This document shows positions 43,877-54,841 of a stretch of 64,000 nucleotides of DNA, piece by piece. The notes beneath the pieces were generated by a model. It did not search any database, was not told the origin of the DNA, and was given only the letters and a program-made list of their open reading frames with translations. Source of the DNA: Corinectria fuckeliana. Its lineage: Eukaryota; Ascomycota; Sordariomycetes; Hypocreales; Nectriaceae. The stretch is from contig WPDH01000054.1 in NCBI GenBank assembly GCA_019137255.1, forward strand, positions 1 through 64,000, written 5' to 3'. How positions within the stretch are numbered: the first letter of the stretch is position 1; every line of letters starts with the position of its first letter. The translations under genes were made by a program, and so were the position numbers.

Positions 43877-46800
43877 ATGGCCGATCGATACGATCTCAGG
43901 TCCCAGCAGGACCTAGATGGCAGCGCCTATGCGGCGTTGCCAGGAACGACTCCTGGGGAGTTTGTTCCACACAACATCACGCCCATGAAGTCGAATCTGG
44001 CTCCCAGCAGGGAGATGGCTGGTATGTTTTTTTCTGCCCGGAAGGGTTTCGTGAGCTGACTTGACGCTGCTGCAGGCTGCCACCCTTCACGATGGATATA
44101 CGAACTTGTGAACAACGATTTCACGACCTGCGACCTCTTTGAGCGAGCTCGACATGCGAAACTAAATACTCCATACGCTTGGCAACATCCGCACAGGCTG
44201 ATTATAAACGGAAACCAAAGTTTCTCCACGCCTTCGACCCGTGTTCTCTCGTCGGTCTGCTTGGACTGCCACTTCCATTTCGTCTTCAAGATGGCCTGGG
44301 AGGAGTCGCATCACGAAGAGATGTGCAATCCCAAACAATCCAAGTGGCCGTTGCGAGATGCCCAATTCCCATGGCATCATCTCGTTTGGGCTAGGTCGGA
44401 TTCGGACCCCAACATTGCTAGCGACACCTCAAAGTACTATCCTTTACTTGCTCGAGAACACTTTGTTTGCTCGGCACCCCCATGCACCTTCCAGGTCACT
44501 CTTGAAGTTTCCGAGCCTCGCATGCCGTTGTGGTGGATCGACCTACTCCTCGACAGCAAAACCATCTTGAAGGTCCTGCATGCTGCTAAAGAACAAGAGC
44601 CAGCACGTTACGAGGCAGCGTCGGATGATTGGGCGTATCAAGCTCCTCTGAACCTCAACACGTACTTGAAGAACCTCCTCGAGGCATCCAACCCCGAAGA
44701 TGTCAGAAGCATCTCGAAGAGGAACAAGCGCTTCGCTGTTTTATTCGGCCCGCGCTGTTTTGCCATCTTCCGACAACTGGAATTCTCCGAAATAGTGGAC
44801 GAAACCAATGGTGTCGACGAAGGCTCCTTCACGCCATCATCCCCATCTCCTCCTGGAGGGCCGTCTGGAGCCACAGAGCTTGGCACTTACAGGGCCTACG
44901 TGGAGGATATCAGAGCTGAAGTACAGTGCCTCATCCACAAAGCAGGACCAACTGCGGAGCTTTGTACGCCAGTCCTGCATGCAGATTTACAGTGTCAGGA
45001 AGTAGCAAACGTCGACGGGAATGCATTGGTAAACATCGAACGGTACAAACTGCTCGGCGTGCTACCGAACCAGCCAAAAGAAGTCATTGTCAATGCGTAC
45101 AAGCGACAGTGGGAGTTGATGCCAAGCAAACGGAGAGATATGATTGAGGCCCTGGTGGCCATCGCAAACGATCTCAATGATGATCAACTCTCTGACTACG
45201 CTATGACTCAATCATCCGTATTTGAGAGCCAACTTCAGCAGCAAAGTACCAGCGACGACGACGGTCTAGTCTCGCAAGCGCTCATTTTTCTGGGCCTCCA
45301 ACCACCAAACAACTACGCTTCAGACGCATTGATCCAGGCCTTCAGGAAAAAGCTAGCCCAGGACCCTGGCAACGCTACAGGCGCTAGGTCTATGCTACTC
45401 TTGATCGCCCAGGCATCAACTGATGATACGTATCAAGCGACGCTCTTGATGGAGGCGGATGGAAAGATGTCTTTGGCCACTAGCAAGGAGATTCTTGGCC
45501 TTGTTGGTTCTAGTGGATTTGGTCCAGAGGCGTTGGACGCGGTAAAAGCCAAGGTGAGTTTATTACAGGATGTGACGACACGCCCAAAATGATTGCTGAC
45601 ACACGACTTAGATCGAGTCAAGCAGTAGCAAGGAGGAAAAGGCAACTTACCTGGACGCGATGGAAGCAATAGCAGATCACACCAACTCTGCGGATCTCAA
45701 ATGGACCATCAATGAGGTGCGCCAGCAGAACGGCATTGCTGTGCCCAACGGTAGCGGTAACCTATCCGGCCCGGGCCGTGCTGTGAACTACGAGCTCCCT
45801 GTTGGGCTGGAGAACATTGGCAACACGTGCTACCTCAACAGTCTCCTCCAATATCTCTTCACAGTGAAGCCCGTCCGAGACATCGCCCTGAACTACGATT
45901 CCTTCAAGCTCAATTTGAACGACGAGAGTATCAGGGACCGGCTGATTGGCGGAAATAAAATGCAAATGGACCGCGGCGAGGCTGTTGTTGCTCAGGCCTG
46001 TACGTATAATTGGCTTGCCCCTGCTTGGAGCCTATGCTAACCGATTTTAGTTGCACAAGAGCTTTCCGAGCTGTTCGATAACCTGAAAACATCCAACAAA
46101 GTTGCGACCCGGCCGTCGCAGAGGCTGGCGAATGCTGTCCTCCTATCCACACACACGCTTCTCAACGACTCTAAGCAAGCTGCTGAGACATCCTCCACGC
46201 CCAAACCCCCGCCTTTGCCCGCCCGCCCATCACCTGCACCCCTCGCCAAAAGTCCCGAGGATGTCGTAATGGTGAACGCCACAGAAGTTCCTATCCCCGA
46301 CTCGGTCGAGACAGCTAGCACCGTCAGCTCACAGACACTCGTTGAACAAGGAGACGATGACTCCGACCGCTCGTATGAGAAAGTCGAGAAGGCTCTAGTG
46401 TCTAACGACACCCAGGTCATTGATTCTGTGATCGAGGTAGGAGAAAATGAAGATTCGACTGAGGCTCGGCTCGATTCTAAGAGCTGCTCTGAGCCAGCTA
46501 CTACTGTGGTGGCAGTGGATGGCGGCAACGATGTGGTCGAGCAAAGCATCGACGTCAAGATGGTCGATGCCGAAGAGCCCCAGACAGTTGACCAAAAGGT
46601 CCTGAATGCACTTGAGCATCAGAAGAGATCGTCAGGCACTGATCAGCAGGACGTGGAGGAGGTTATGGGAAGCATTCTCAATCGTCTCCAAGCCGCCATC
46701 CATCCGAGTTCTGTTGACGAGTCGACTGGTATTCAACTGGAGAAGATCATGGAGACGTTCTTCGTAACGACCATCAATTACACCAAGAAGTTTGACGAGA

Positions 46801-47855
46801 AAACATACCAGCAGGAGATTAGTTTTGATCGATCGATCACCGCATTTCCGGCGCCTGAGGGAACATGCTCGCTCTACGATGCCCTTGGCCGAAATTTCGA
46901 CCAGCAGATCATTGAGGAAAGCAAATTATCACGGTACACGGCCATTAAGACACTGCCACCAGTGCTTCACGTTCTCATTCAGCGATCGCAATCGATGGGC
47001 AGCAAGAATGGCAACCCAGTTGATATCCCGGAGACGCTATACCTGGACCGATACATGGATGCTCCCCAGGACTCCCCAGAGTTTCAGCAACGCGTGGCGA
47101 ATTGGATGATTGCCAATCGGATAGCCGACATTAGGTCACAAAAGGCAACTGTAGAGGCGTCCACTCCTACTGGGGCGTTCCTCCAGAGCTCCCATTTCGG
47201 AGAAATCCCCAATCCCGCAACGGTAAACGCGACTGAGGCGGAAAATGCGGAGGATCAGCTGTTGTCTACCGAGGAAAACTGGGACTTTGATGGCCCTGTC
47301 GAGGATGACTTTCTCCTCATTAACCCACCAAGAAGTGAAGTCTCCGTGCACGAACCCGTCGTCAATCCCGCGGGCGTTATGGCAGTCGAGACTGAGGTGA
47401 GAGAAATGATGAAGGAAGAGCTGCGCGAGAGGGAGGAAGCACTGGAGACGTACTATTCCGGCCTGAAGAACATTGCTTACCGTCTCCATGCGGTGATTTG
47501 CCATCGGGGCCATTTGACATCTGGCCATTACTGGGTTTGGATCCACGACTTTGAGCAGAATGTCTGGCGCAAGTACAACGATTCGAACGTGGAGGCGAAC
47601 CCGAGCACGGACGAGGTGTTGGCATCTCTAAGCACCAGCGGCGAACCGTACTTCCTTTGCTATGTCCGAGACAACGACAAGGATGCATACGTGGATGTCC
47701 CCAAGCGACTGGTTCCAGCGCCGGCCCCCAAAGCCGAGGACGAGTCGGCCAAAGATGCGGATGGTGATGTCGAGGTGACCAATAATGAGCCGGTGTCGCA
47801 GCCAAAGACAACGGATAAAGAGCTGCCACCTTACCTGGAGCAAAAGATGGACTAG
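43877..47855 (+). CDS. ubp2: Ubiquitin carboxyl-terminal hydrolase, Ubp2 type, 1271 aa
   Basis: Cysteine protease that removes ubiquitin, in yeast acting with Rsp5 on Lys63-linked chains. Exons 43877-44021, 44076-45553, 45612-45999 and 46051-47855 total 3816 nt with matching phases. The length is nearly that of yeast Ubp2. A long N-terminal region contains Cys/His-rich parts (SVCLDCHFHF, HHEEMCNP). The catalytic Cys box is GLENIGNTCYLNSLLQYLF, in exon 3. A low-complexity acidic insert (about 46180-46620) splits the protease domain, as it does in Ubp2 proteins. The His box is YRLHAVICHRGHLTSGHYW near 47480-47530, followed by KYNDSNV and a tail ending before 47855. All catalytic elements are present. 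Confidence 0.94.
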
Positions 47856-48299
47856 CGTGAGCATCATGACTTCTGGCTCAACTACGGCCTTTTCGGGGCG
47901 CCAAAGCCCAAGACGGCAAGGGAGCAGGCAGAGGAGGCATTGGGAAGACCAGAATGGTTCTAATGGGTGGTTGTCAATGGTGTGATGGGAAGAACTGAAT
48001 TGGACGTTGTTTAGCACGAGATTGAGCGCAAGATTCAGATTGTGGGGGCGTTTGGGATGACAGCATTGAACAGCAGCATACCCATAGGATCAGTGTAATA
48101 GATGGCATTATATATATGACAATGGAAGCGATGAAGGCTGTTTTGTGTGAGATACGTGGGTAAGAACTTCGGCATACCAGTTATGCGAGTAGCCTGCTAA
48201 CGTGAGGTAGCAACATCCTGGGTACCAACTATCTCAGATGGCATTCAACGTGGTATTATTACTTATTTGACGGACGTTTTTGTGTGGGCGTGTATGACT
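47856..48299. other. Convergent 3' intergenic region
   Basis: 444 bp between the stop codons of Ubp2 and the crotonase gene; facing 3' UTRs, no gene seen. Confidence 0.6.
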
Positions 48300-49362
48300 T
48301 TAACGGCCTTTGAAGACAGGCTTCCGCTTGTCCTGGAATGCCCTCAAGGCCTCATCCCGGTCCTCAGTGTTGACTACGCGCTCATACATTTTGTTCTCAA
48401 CCTGCTCTTGCGCATACGAAACAGCCTGCAGCCCGGCCCTGACACCGATGGGCCCGCCCTCGCAGATCTCCTGAGCGAGCCGCACCGCCTCGCTCAAGGC
48501 AGCTTTCCGCGCCTGGGCCAGCAGGTCGGAGCCCGCACGTTCGTCCTCGGGCACGACCTCGACGAGGCGGTCGGCGATGCCGAGGAAGTAGGCCTCGGGC
48601 GCGCCGACGCGGCGGCCGGTGAGGATCAGGTCACGCGCCCGCGAGAGGCCGATCAGCGCGGGCAGCCGGTACGTGCCGCCGGCGCCGGGGATGATGCCCA
48701 GCCGGGTCTCGGGCAGCCCGACGGTGGCGTTGGACGAGAGCACGCGGAAGTGGGTGGAGAGGGCGAGCTCGAGGCCGCCGCCGAGCGCGACGGAGGAGAT
48801 GGCGGCGATGGTCGGGACGGGGAGGCTGGCGAGGGAGGAGAAGGTTCCGCGGAGGGTGGTGAGGAAGTCGGCAGTCCTAAAGAAAAGAGAAAAAAGAAAA
48901 GCTGCGTTTTAGCATGGGGATCTGGAAGAAGCCAATTGCAGAGAATGCAGAATTCATGCTGGGACAAGGCTTCTCTCACTCTTGCTGCGAGAAGCCCCTG
49001 CGCTCCTTGAGGTCCGCGCCAGCGCAGAAGCTCGAGTCGACGGCGCTGGCGAGGACGACGGCGCGCGTGGGGCCCTGCTCATCGACGCCGGCAGCGCCGC
49101 CGAAGCGCTTCGCGGGCGGCAGCTCCTGGCCGTCGGGCCCGTACTGGCTGTGGACGGCGGCGACCTCGTCGCGCAGGCTGGCGAGCAGGGCGCGGGAGAT
49201 GGCGTTGCGGGCGGCGGGCCGGTTGAGCTCGAGGACGCGGATGTGGCCGCTGCCGGGCGCGGGCAGGTTGGTGACGCGGACGAGCGGCTGGGCGGTGGAG
49301 TAGAGGCGGCGACGGAGGAGGTGCAGGGAGGGCGGCGGGAGGGGGCGGAGGCGTGGGGGCAT
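48300..49362 (-). CDS. Mitochondrial enoyl-CoA hydratase family, methylglutaconyl-CoA hydratase-like, 319 aa
   Basis: Crotonase-fold enzyme. The best match is the AUH-type hydratase of leucine breakdown (3-methylglutaconyl-CoA to HMG-CoA); a general short-chain enoyl-CoA hydratase is the alternative. Exons on the minus strand are 49362-48980 and 48876-48300, separated by a 103-bp intron with a long pyrimidine tract. The N-terminus is rich in Arg, Pro and Leu without acidic residues (MPPRLRPLPPPSLHLLRRRL), fitting mitochondrial import. CoA-binding and oxyanion segments are present (SSFCAGADLKER; AISSVALGGGLELAL), as is the catalytic segment GLPETRLGIIPGAGGTYRLP. The C-terminus ends KRKPVFKGR, usual for this family. 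Very GC-rich codon use is shared with other genes in this block. Confidence 0.9.
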
Positions 49363-50336
49363 GGCGGGCGAGGGTGAAGAGGAATTTCCTTGGGTGGTGG
49401 TGATGTTGGTGTTTTGGTGTTGTGAGGGTTGAGGATGTCGAGATGCCAATTAAGCTCGGCCGGCCTCGGCAGAATGACGTGGGAGGCTCGCGTCGGCTTT
49501 AGATGGTCCAGTTTACCCCGCCATGAAGTTGGTTGGTCAAAGTTAAGTAAGCCGACAGGATAAAGAGACGACGGGGACATGACAGAAAGTGACAAGATAC
49601 AGTTTCTACTATCATTAATTGGTCAAGCTGTGCTCTCTGTTATCCTTCGCTTCCCGTGCGCCAGAACAGACTTGATTAGAACATCATCTATGTATGGATC
49701 TCAATCGACCGCGAACGCGGATTGTATCTCAAGTCAGTTCGTCTCGACCGCCGACATTACGCAATGAGCCGTGTAGACTCCTCAGCTGGGTCGTGATATC
49801 TACCAATATACGCCGCCTAAGGCCTATATCAGCCAGTCCACAATGAACCCCCACGGTGACAAGAGACAACTGAGACGACATGCTAAGCTTTCCCCTCACC
49901 GGCATTTGCTTCCCTTCCCCTTGCACGGATCCTTGCCGTTCTGGGGAACTATGCCAAGGCCCCAATCAATTAAGCGGGATCGTATCCCCCCCGGGCCAAC
50001 ATCCAAATCGCTAAGAGAAGAGGCGCTCGCTCATTGTTCTCTTTTTATGTCTCTGTCTATGCAACTTGTCTTGTGACTGTGTGAGATCTTGCTGCACCCC
50101 GGGTGGTAGAATCACAACAAGCCAGCCAGCCGTCACTGGACGTGCTGAGATGCTGGGGAATGGGCTTGTTAGTCTGCTGTTAAATCTGTCTAGCCTCGTT
50201 CTGAGCAGCCTGTGATCGTCGGTGAGCACTTGTCCGGCTGTCAGCAGTCTTGGCTATCGGGCCGCCTGGTTGCCTGCTCATCAGCAGCTCGTCTCTCCTC
50301 TCCTCCTCCTCAGCAGCCCGGCGTGCCCGTCCTATC
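49363..50336. other. Divergent intergenic region
   Basis: About 970 bp between the starts of the hydratase gene and the polytopic membrane protein gene. It would contain both promoters. No gene seen. Confidence 0.55.
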
Positions 50337-52364
50337 ATGACGACAACCTCATCGCTCTCGACATCCCTCGCCCTGACATCCTCCGCGCCCTCAGCCTCGG
50401 CGACGCCCGTGCGAGTGCTCCTGCGCGACAGCATCCACGGTACCTCCGACTTCTTCCCGTTCGACGACATCGCAACGCTCAACTCGGCCTCGGGCTCGTC
50501 CGTCACCTTCAAGGAGCTCTTCGCCACCAGCTCCGAGGGCGGCCAGGAGGTCGTCCTCTTCCGCTCCGGCTGCGAGGTCCACGGCGCCGCCGACTGCACC
50601 GCCGCCTGCAGCGCCTCCGAGAGTCTCTTCGGCTCCCTCGAGACCTTCTACAACTGCGCCGCCCTCGCGGCCATCGCCTACTGGACCCAGGATGGCGGCT
50701 CCTACTACGTCGGCGACGAGGCCGAGCGCAATGCGAGCTCCGTCATGGGCTCTGGATCCCTGGCCGAGTTCGAGTCCGCGCCTGTGCTGGAGTCGCTCGT
50801 CACCTGCGCTCAGGATGCTTGCGAGCACGACGGGTTGAGCAAGTCCTGCGACCACTCCATCGACGCTCTCTCCAAGGGGTCCAGCGCCGAAGAGATATTC
50901 AACGCCCTGGAAGACTTCTGCCCCGACTTGACGGCCGAGATCAATCCCGACATCTTCGGACCCGGCGTAAGGCTCATCCTCGTCTTCGTTCCTTGACCAC
51001 AGAAAACATTGACTCCTCCCTGCTCCTCCTCTAGGTGCTCATCTCGTACGTCCTGCAGGTCTGCTTCGCCGCGTCGCTGTACATGCTCACCAAGGGCTTC
51101 ACCCTGTACGTGCGCATCACCGAGGGCGAGGCGCGCAAGACGGCGTCCAGGAAGATGGACCTCCAGCGTCGCCTCACGCGCGTCACGACCATCATCTGGC
51201 GCGACACGAGCGGGCTGTCGCGCACCAGCATCGCCATCGCCACGACGCTCGTCGAGTTCCAGGAGGCGCAAGCCTGGTTCGTCTTCGCCGTGCAGATCGC
51301 CTCCATCCTCGCCATCGTCGTCAACTCGCAGGAGGGCGCCTTCTGGGGCGAGATCGTCGTCAACGCCGCCGTCGCCTACCACGTCAGCCAGAACGGCGTG
51401 CTGCCCATGTTCCTCATCCAGATTTGCCTGCACCACGAGGGCATCCGCAACTGGCACACCTTCCTGGGCTTCTTCGTCGAGTACCTGCTCGCCATCGTCG
51501 CCACCACGCAGAAGATCTACTTCAAGGATGCGTTTCGGCTGTTTCGCGACCAGAGCCAGCTGAGGGGATGCGGCTACAACCCGAGCCCGCGGACGTATTG
51601 CGCTGCTACGCGCGGCGTCGACGGACTCCAGTTCAGCTTCTTCCCGCACCCGCTCCTCTACAAGATGGTGTTTCTGGTCCTCGACACCATCGCCATTGCC
51701 GTGCTGGTCGTGGATCAGTTCGCCTGGACGATTCGGAAGCACCATTTGACGAGGCACATGCGCATCGGCACGTACCGCGTGGGCCGGTTCCCGTCCTGGG
51801 GCAGCAAGAAGCGCGGCCTCGTGCTGAAGCGCTGGCTCTGGCGGATCCTGGAGGTGACGTACCTCGTCGTCAACATGCTCTACATGATCTCGCTCACCAA
51901 GGTCATCACGGCCGAGAGCTTTGCCGCCAACAAGTGGTCCTACGGCCAGATCATTGCAGTGACCGTCTGGGGGCCTGTCATTGTCAAGCTGTTCGACCTG
52001 TTGCTCTGTACGCACCCACCCCTCGAGACTTCGCTTCTCTCTTCGTTCCCGTCCCTTGCTTGCTAACTGTTTCCCAGCTGGTCCGCCCAAGAACGGCATG
52101 AGACTCAACTCGGGCCCGCCGCGGCTGCGCATCGACAACGTAATCAACCGTCGAGTGGGAACCTCTGCCGACGAGGTCTGCGAGGAGTCGGCCGACGAAA
52201 ACAGCATCCGGGGCTCGACGGACCCGATGCTTCGGCAGAGGATTGTCGGTTCGCCGTTGGCTTGTCGTCGTCCGGCGGCCACGGCGCATATCGGCGAGGC
52301 GGTGATAGAGGGTACCCGGGAGGAGAAGGTGGAACAGCGGAATGCGGCTACGGAAGAAGGCTGA
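50337..52364 (+). CDS. Fungal polytopic membrane protein of unknown function, 629 aa
   Basis: Exons 50337-50966, 51035-52007 and 52078-52364 (1890 nt; phases agree). The N-terminal 210 residues look extracytoplasmic or lumenal, with spaced cysteines (SGCEVHGAADCTAACS, YNCAAL, TCAQDACEH, KSCDHS, EDFCPD) likely to form disulfides. Exon 2 encodes about seven hydrophobic helices, including VLISYVLQVCFAASLYML, AWFVFAVQIASILAIVV, WHTFLGFFVEYLLAIVA, MVFLVLDTIAIAVLVV and IIAVTVWGPVIVKLFDLLL. The C-terminal exon is hydrophilic and probably cytoplasmic. The layout (Cys-rich ectodomain plus about seven helices) could be receptor-like, but no family signature was recognised. The start is the first in-frame ATG; no classical signal peptide precedes it. 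Confidence 0.82.
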
Positions 52365-53120
52365 CGATTGAAATGTTGCAGCTATGAATCATGATCGACC
52401 ATGTTTGGCTACTTGGGTACCTCGTGCAGCGGGTTCTAGTCAACTGCCTGAAGAGGGCCGTTTGTTTAATAGCTTATCTACAGTGCTAGTTACATGTCGA
52501 CATATAGAGCGACTTGGAGCAAATCCAATTGTTGGGTGTTCCATCACGCACTCTGGCAGATGTCCATCCGGTGAAGATCAATTCGCCATGTCAATCAACG
52601 TGCCTCCAGTTCCAACGTCTCACCTCAGTTTCCTCGGCCAACTCGCCAGCTTTCCATCATTCCCACCGGAAATGACCAACCAACTTCCATCGCATCAGCG
52701 CCCATCCGTACCTAATCAAACGCCACTGATCGACCCCTCAGCGATCGACCCGCCTGAACTTACTATATACTAGTAGGTACCTATGCCCTCAGTGGTACAG
52801 TACATAGCACCGGCAAAATACTCTGCGTCATCGTTGTTGCATCCATCGTTTTCACGTGCGGGTAGCGGGTAGCTTACCCGCTATTACACAGGAGCTTCTC
52901 TCCCGCGGTGGCTGCTATGACATCATGCGAGAGTCAACAGACCCAGCAACCCGTCATAAGTATATCATAACCAGCCAGCTTCTCACATGACATTCTGTTC
53001 TTTTGCGTGTTCATCCCAATTGACTCTTCTCTTCCAATCACCAACTCCCCAAAAAGAATCGCACATCATTCAATCTTCACATCCCCCACACGATTCACCG
53101 CCTCGAATCCATCCATCACA
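52365..53120. other. Intergenic with a short perfect inverted repeat
   Basis: No gene seen in 756 bp. An 8-bp perfect inverted repeat, AGCGGGTA-GCT-TACCCGCT, lies near 52866-52884 and is preceded by a further GCGGGTA copy, upstream of the small mitochondrial protein gene. It could be a regulator-binding palindrome or chance. Confidence 0.45.
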
Positions 53121-53557
53121 ATGTCGTTCCTCACTGAAAGCATCGTCCGCCGCGCCACCCTGATCCCGCGCATCGCCTTCACTCAAGCTCCCCGGGCCTT
53201 TTCCACGAGCTTTGCCTACAACAAGATCGTCCCCGATGCCGTCAAGAACACCGCCAAGACGGTCGACCGCGTCGTGAGCGACAAGATTGTTGATGGCATT
53301 GACGCCTCAGGTGAGTTCTCTGTATCCACCATGAAGCAGACCACGCTTGCTAACAATTGTTCTCAGCGACCGTGGGCAGCAAGATCAAGGAGGCCACTCA
53401 GGACGTCACGCAGGGCAAGGCTACCGGCAAGGCAGCCGAGTACAGAGGCGAAGTCAAGGGCAAGGCTGAAGAGCTGAAGGGAGAAGCCAAGGGGGCTGCC
53501 GAGCAGGCCAAGGGCAAGGTGAAGGGTGCTGCTGAGGAGGTCAAGTCGAAGATTTGA
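53121..53557 (+). CDS. Small mitochondrial LEA/CsbD-like protein, 126 aa
   Basis: Two exons, 53121-53310 and 53367-53557. The N-terminus MSFLTESIVRRATLIPRIAF followed by RAFSTSFAYNK is a strong mitochondrial presequence with a typical R-A-F-S-T-S cleavage region. The rest is Lys/Glu/Ala-rich amphipathic helix with imperfect 11-residue periodicity (KGKAEELKGEA, KGAAEQAKGKV, KGAAEEVKSKI), like LEA-type and CsbD-like stress proteins. These are usually induced by desiccation, salt or stationary phase and help protect membranes or proteins. The function is inferred from composition; no enzyme motif exists. Confidence 0.85.
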
Positions 53558-53953
53558 GAAGTGTAGTCACTCCATCTGGTACCGGGTCAAGGACAGGTTA
53601 CTCTAATGGTCCATTGTACGATAGGTACATCATTTGCATCACGGGGTTAGGGATTTGATTCAACACCATTGCCAATCTGCAAGCTCAAGGTGTCTCATCT
53701 GCAATAATGCCATGAGTGTACTACTAATGCCTGGTCAGTCAACTTGCATCAACTTGCCACATGGTTGTGTCATTTAGAATACGTGCTCCCCAGTAATACC
53801 CAGCAACAATGCTCCGGGTATGTAAATACAGTAACTGGCCAAAATATACAATTCCATTCCATCCTCGGGCCCTGTCTACAGTCCATAAACTACCCATCGA
53901 TATAACATGCTTTCGTCACACCCAGGACAATTATCCTCCATTGCAGCTCAAAC
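53558..53953. other. Convergent 3' intergenic region
   Basis: About 400 bp between two facing stop codons; AT-richer; no gene seen. Confidence 0.6.
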
Positions 53954-54841
53954 TCAGGCCATGCTCACCTTCTGCTTCCCCCGAACATTGATCTCGCCCA
54001 GCGGGAGCCTCACCCAGGTCGTGTCCTCGGTCATGATGCCCGCACTGCCGGCGTAAAAGGCCAAAAACGCACAGATGACGGAAAACGCACCGCCCGTCTT
54101 GTTGATGCGGATGGCGGCGGTGGGGTGGCTCGTCGACAGGAACTGGGCCATGCTGAGGAAGAGGAACGCCAGGGTCAGGAAGCCGAGGACCAGCAGGATG
54201 GCAATGTTGGTCTTGAGCGCGGCGACGAAGAAGATCAGCGTCAGGAAGCACCACAGGATGAGGAAGATGCCGAGGGCGAAGCTGTAGGCTCGCTCGTCGC
54301 CCTTGTACGCATCCTTGATGCCTAGATCGGGCACGAAGAACATGGCGAACGAGAGCCAGAAGGCGCCGTAGGAGCAGTGGACCGTGGTACCGAAGGTGTT
54401 GCCCACCCGGAACTCCATCAGGCCGGCAAAGAACTGCGCAATGCCGCCAAAGAAGACGGCGAGGCCAAAGACGGCCTGGTCAGGGCCAACACCAGCCATG
54501 GGGTTGGATCCGGGAAGACTGGGAGAAACAAGTGTTAGCACAGAGCCAGCCAAGATGTAAGCAAGGAAGCAAGGAATCACAACGTACCCAGCACCGCACT
54601 GGTACAGGCCCAGCACAAAGGTGGTCAGGGCGAAGCTGATGAGGCCCAGAGGACCCGGGTTGGCAATCCGGTAGTACGGAGGGTTTAGGACCTGAGACAC
54701 CGTCGACTGGTGAGGGCGAGCGAGAACGGGGGCTCTGCCTTCATTCTGGTGATGGCAATGCCGGCACGGATGCATCTCCTCGTGCTTCTCGTTGTACTGA
54801 GTCGGCGTGCTTGCGCCATTGGAGTGGGTGCCGGAGGCCAT
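53954..54841 (-). CDS. GPR1/FUN34/YaaH family transporter (acetate-type), 272 aa
   Basis: Six-helix plasma-membrane transporter of the Ady2/AcpA group, which takes up acetate (and has been linked to ammonium export). Exons on the minus strand are 54841-54588 and 54518-53954. The 69-bp intron is a multiple of three and has no stop, so it can be mistaken for coding. Removing it gives the conserved LYQCGAG-LPGSNP join. The family motif around NPGPLGLISFALTTFVLGL starts the first helix; GPDQAVFGLAVFFGGIAQF and YGAFWLSFAMFFVPDLG follow as in other members. A His/Cys-rich cytoplasmic N-terminus (MHPCRHCHHQ) is less usual. Substrate is assigned by family only. Confidence 0.92.
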   Translation of the reverse strand: MASGTHSNGASTPTQYNEKHEEMHPCRHCHHQNEGRAPVLARPHQSTVSQVLNPPYYRIANPGPLGLISFALTTFVLGLYQCGAGYVVIPCFLAYILAGSVLTLVSPSLPGSNPMAGVGPDQAVFGLAVFFGGIAQFFAGLMEFRVGNTFGTTVHCSYGAFWLSFAMFFVPDLGIKDAYKGDERAYSFALGIFLILWCFLTLIFFVAALKTNIAILLVLGFLTLAFLFLSMAQFLSTSHPTAAIRINKTGGAFSVICAFLAFYAGSAGIMTEDTTWVRLPLGEINVRGKQKVSMA

